Shown piece by piece: positions 61,689 through 64,000 of a stretch of 64,000 nt of DNA. The notes below the pieces were generated by a model. The model was given only the letters and a program-made list of their open reading frames with translations. It made no database searches and was not told the origin of the DNA. Made by a program: the position numbers and the translations under genes. Position 1 is the stretch's first letter; the number at the start of each line of letters is the position of its first letter. The stretch comes from an uncultured Paracoccaceae bacterium. GTDB taxonomy: Bacteria > Pseudomonadota > Alphaproteobacteria > Rhodobacterales > Rhodobacteraceae. The DNA lies in NCBI GenBank assembly GCA_947494445.1, contig CANLVD010000006.1, positions 234,046 to 298,045 of the forward strand. Direction: 5' to 3'.

Positions 61689-62337
61689 AGCTGTTCTTAA
61701 TAAGTGTCACATACTCCACTGGGCCAAAGTCAAACTTGCAAATCTCTTTTCGCGTTGGATGACCATCGAATTCAACAGAAACTTCTAACGAACCAATATT
61801 GTTGTCTGCCTTGAGGTTTTGCCTGATTATCTTAGAAAACTGCGCCAGCGTAACGAAGCCATTGGCAATCTCGCAAGCTTCGTCGGATTGTCCATCTTTA
61901 CATGGCCTTGAATGAGGCGTGAACAGAAAGAAACTTCCATCAATTTTCTTAGTATCAATAATTATCGGGGTTACCGCAACCGCATCTACAAGCTTAACTT
62001 TCTGAGATGAATACTCTACAGAAGAAACTCTTCGATGCCATTCCCAACTGGCTGCGAACGATCCATAGACCAGTCTAACCTTATAGCGGTCCGCAAGAAG
62101 CGGAATCCGAGAATTGCTTTTGTTGACCACTGAAACCGGGGCAAGGATTGATAAGTAGCTGGATCTCACAGTTGGAGTAAACTCCATTATTGTGATTCCA
62201 TCTGGCTTTATCAGTTTTGCAGACGGACGAATAACGTGCGTTCCAATTTGGTAAGCAAGCGTACCCAACGAAATTAAAAATGCTGCAAAAGCCAAAAAGT
62301 CTGTCCGACGTTCTATCTCTAGGCCCAATACTTTCAT
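61666..62337 (-). CDS. Membrane-anchored protein of unknown function
   Basis: A 223-residue protein with one N-terminal membrane helix (FLAFAAFLISLGTLAYQIGT) and a beta-rich outer domain with three cysteines (HSRPCKDGQSDEACEIA, KEICKFDFGP). No family recognised. It overlaps both neighbours (ATGA with the upstream gene at 62334-62337, 23 bases with the phosphatase), so the three proteins are made together. Confidence 0.7.
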   Translation of the reverse strand: MKVLGLEIERRTDFLAFAAFLISLGTLAYQIGTHVIRPSAKLIKPDGITIMEFTPTVRSSYLSILAPVSVVNKSNSRIPLLADRYKVRLVYGSFAASWEWHRRVSSVEYSSQKVKLVDAVAVTPIIIDTKKIDGSFFLFTPHSRPCKDGQSDEACEIANGFVTLAQFSKIIRQNLKADNNIGSLEVSVEFDGHPTRKEICKFDFGPVEYVTLIKNSYVQVLCR

Positions 62338-62753
62338 TGGATGATCTTTTTTTGGACTATGCAGTCATCATTATTTGGTCCAAACGCAGATAGCTCAACT
62401 TTTGCCGTATCTGCACTGAGTGATAGTGTGCCAAAAATTGTTTCACCCGGGTCAATAGTTATAGTATTGCCGACTGGCAATGAGCCAAGCCCAGCAATAT
62501 CTAAGATTGCGTTCTCGAGGGAGGCTAAAACTACTATAGTCGGTGCCAATGTGTCGTAGTCAATTACGTCGATTTCAATTGGTCTTTGGGAGGCATCAAC
62601 TTCCCATTTCGAGCCAAGGTCAAGTAGTATTGCTCCTCTACTACACTTCCCGACCGTGGGAGGAGTCTTCGTTGGAGTCCCGCCATTTCCCCCTGCAGCT
62701 TCAGCTGAAATCGGCATAAGTATCGCCAATGTCAGGCCGATAAGCTCACGCAT
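62334..62753 (-). CDS. Small secreted protein of unknown function
   Basis: A 139-residue protein with a signal peptide (RELIGLTLAILMPISAEAAG), a Gly/Thr/Pro-rich linker (GGNGGTPTKTPPTVGKCSRG) and a beta-rich domain (IVVLASLENAILDIAGLGSL, DPGETIFGTLSLSADTAKVE) with one cysteine near each end that could pair. First gene of the exported three-gene operon. AGGGAG precedes the ATG at 62753. No family recognised. Confidence 0.7.
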   Translation of the reverse strand: MRELIGLTLAILMPISAEAAGGNGGTPTKTPPTVGKCSRGAILLDLGSKWEVDASQRPIEIDVIDYDTLAPTIVVLASLENAILDIAGLGSLPVGNTITIDPGETIFGTLSLSADTAKVELSAFGPNNDDCIVQKKIIQ

Positions 62754-62946
62754 AATATTGCTCCCTTAAGTTGCGACGTTTAAAATTTTATTTGTAAAAT
62801 GCGATTCTTGAATTGCTGCAATCCAGTGCGACAATGACCTTTGCACAAATGTGATTTATTGCAACTGCATCGTGCATCAACCGATCCATTTATTTGTTGA
62901 GGACCGGCTTCTGGTGCAAAAGTCATGAGTAACGCACCAAAACAGC

Positions 62947-63945
62947 CTATGAGACTATCTCAGGAGATAGCTCAACACCTTCGGTTTCAGCGCGCAGCCG
63001 AACATAGCCTCGCATGACGCCCTCCCTGAAACTGAAACGACCGGAGCCGTGCCCCAAAACTACGTTTGCGTGGTTGTCTTCGCGTAACCTCAGCAAACGG
63101 TGGTTCAAGCTGTTTCGTGCCATCACCGTTGGTTTTGCTCCACCTTTAGTTTTTCGTTGTTCGGCAATCCGTTTGTAGGAAGCCTCGATATCATCCAGCT
63201 TTCGGCGTGTTTCGGTTCTATCTGCCAAAGCCCAAAGAGCTTCTTCATACTCCGACTGAAGTTTGGTCTTCTCCGTCGCCATCGTGTACATCTTTCGGAG
63301 GTATGGCTCTGTTTTTTGGAGGGCTTCGCTCAAAGCCGTTTCAAAATGCTGGCGCTCGCACTTTGAAACAACTGCGTCGTCATCAAGCATGGCATAGATC
63401 AGGCACTCACCGATCAGGTGGACAAAGTGCGGGAATCCGTCACTGATAATGCCTATTCTCATCAAGATGCCTTGTTCAATTGAAACCCCAAGAGGTGCTG
63501 TGGCACTTTGAATAATTTGCCAGAGCTTATCATGGCTTAGTTTTTCTACTTCGACGGTTTCGAACATTCTGCCAGTGGAGCCGTGCTCTCCAAGCATTTC
63601 CTCTACGTTCGCTCCAATCCCACAAAAGATGAGCCGAAAATCTTCAACCTGCGTTCCTATGTTTTTCAAAAGCTCGGCAAAGGCGGTTTTCTCTTCGCGT
63701 CTCACACGATCAAATTCATCGATCACGACCAAGATTTGCCCTGTCCGTTTTTGGCGAACGAGCTGAAGAATATCGTAAGCTTCTGAAGTAGTTGATGGAA
63801 TACTAAGAGCGGTGACTTCCCCGCCCTTATAATTCAGGTTCAAGCTTCCCAATCCCGCAACACCAACTCCACCACCGACGGTAGGGCCACCGGTGCTGAG
63901 CCGTTTTTCAACGTCAATAACGCTGACCTGCCCCCCGAGGGTCCC
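62947..63945 (-). CDS. AAA-type ATPase fragment lacking Walker A
   Basis: The frame is open from 63945 to the TAG-side stop at 62947. It codes Walker B (ILVVIDEFDRVRREE), sensor-like LIFCGIGANVEEMLGEHGST and a helical C-terminal domain (RKMYTMATEKTKLQSEYEEA, LDDIEASYKRIAEQRKT, ending in a winged-helix-like RFSFREGVMRGYVRLR), as in NTPase components of defence or transposition systems. The P-loop expected about 80 residues before Walker B is absent; upstream in frame is a TGA at 63946-63948. No ATG suits; TTG 63852 is possible. I think the gene is 5'-truncated near 63940. Confidence 0.6.
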   Translation of the reverse strand, partial: GTLGGQVSVIDVEKRLSTGGPTVGGGVGVAGLGSLNLNYKGGEVTALSIPSTTSEAYDILQLVRQKRTGQILVVIDEFDRVRREEKTAFAELLKNIGTQVEDFRLIFCGIGANVEEMLGEHGSTGRMFETVEVEKLSHDKLWQIIQSATAPLGVSIEQGILMRIGIISDGFPHFVHLIGECLIYAMLDDDAVVSKCERQHFETALSEALQKTEPYLRKMYTMATEKTKLQSEYEEALWALADRTETRRKLDDIEASYKRIAEQRKTKGGAKPTVMARNSLNHRLLRLREDNHANVVLGHGSGRFSFREGVMRGYVRLRAETEGVELSPEIVS

Positions 63946-64000
63946 TCATTTATAACGAGAGTTTGCGGGTGTGGTTTTCATATTCATGGCCGTCAGTTTG

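Larger units (their letters stand above)
60616..64000. mobile_element. Left part of a second, AT-richer island in tandem
   Basis: The sequence right of the second att copy begins with the same end-type sequence as the first island (block at 60671-60694), is clearly richer in A and T than the rest of the window, and carries unrelated accessory genes. By the usual rule its far end, with an intact tRNA-Cys, should lie beyond the window on the right; this could not be seen. Confidence 0.55.

Noticed and set aside
1..64000. CRISPR arrays, rRNA genes, known riboswitches and complete insertion sequences
   Set aside because: I looked for regularly spaced repeats, rRNA signatures, conserved riboswitch cores and transposase genes with terminal repeats and found none that I could support.

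Overview
This window looks like a chromosomal segment of a marine Rhodobacteraceae (Roseobacter-group) alphaproteobacterium. The evidence is high-GC, tightly packed genes of typical roseobacterial kinds: a DddP-type DMSP lyase, an aa3 oxidase subunit I beside a cytochrome c2, a VPLPA-CTERM secreted protein, a tcuAB tricarballylate pair, and YeeE/YedE sulfur-transport genes next to a Crp/Fnr regulator.

Layout. 1-16150 is core chromosome: the end of a DNA glycosylase gene, a serine hydrolase, an HNH nuclease, dsbB, a DedA-like protein, a zinc peptidase, tRNA-Leu(CAA), a VPLPA-CTERM protein, parE, a hydrolase-OsmC fusion, dddP, carA, a YqeY-like protein, a DUF2244 protein, ctaD, cytochrome c2, lipB and tRNA-Leu(GAG). 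16300-27760 is a metabolic module: a GntR regulator, two exported PQQ-type sugar dehydrogenases, a diheme cytochrome c, and a complete ebo set split over two reverse-strand blocks (eboA-eboB and eboD-eboE-eboC) and one forward gene (eboF). Ebo proteins are associated with metabolite traffic to the periplasm, so an ebo product and periplasmic PQQ/cytochrome oxidation may be linked here (inference). 27870-39750 holds catabolic and transport genes, including an exported acetamidase/formamidase, a CoA-transferase, a TauE-like permease, and a GntR-controlled tcuAB pair with a divergent AbrB-like membrane protein.

40970-45840 is a decaying region. An ABC efflux operon carries in-frame stops in its permease and adaptor. 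It is followed by the stop-ridden N-terminus of a PhaC-like polymerase, which meets, tail to tail, the N-terminal stub of a metallo-beta-lactamase-fold gene. An intact Crp/Fnr-DUF2892-YeeE-YeeE unit lies beyond it.

48027-60615 is an integrated island bounded by a perfect 36-bp direct repeat that corresponds to the 3' part of tRNA-Cys. It carries a three-frame mobilisation-gene relic, a HigBA-type toxin-antitoxin pair, a type I restriction-modification operon, a divergent AlpA-like pair and a tyrosine integrase. The restriction operon is unusual: between hsdS and hsdM sit a DUF4145-like protein, a NucS-like/DUF5655 nuclease and a TIR-domain protein, with mostly overlapping stop and start codons, and the operon is headed by an XRE repressor and a small membrane protein. 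This composite defence operon is the best candidate for an undescribed system here. From 60616 to the window end a second, AT-richer island begins with the same left-end sequence. It carries an exported three-gene operon ending in a PAP2 phosphatase, and an ATPase fragment without Walker A.
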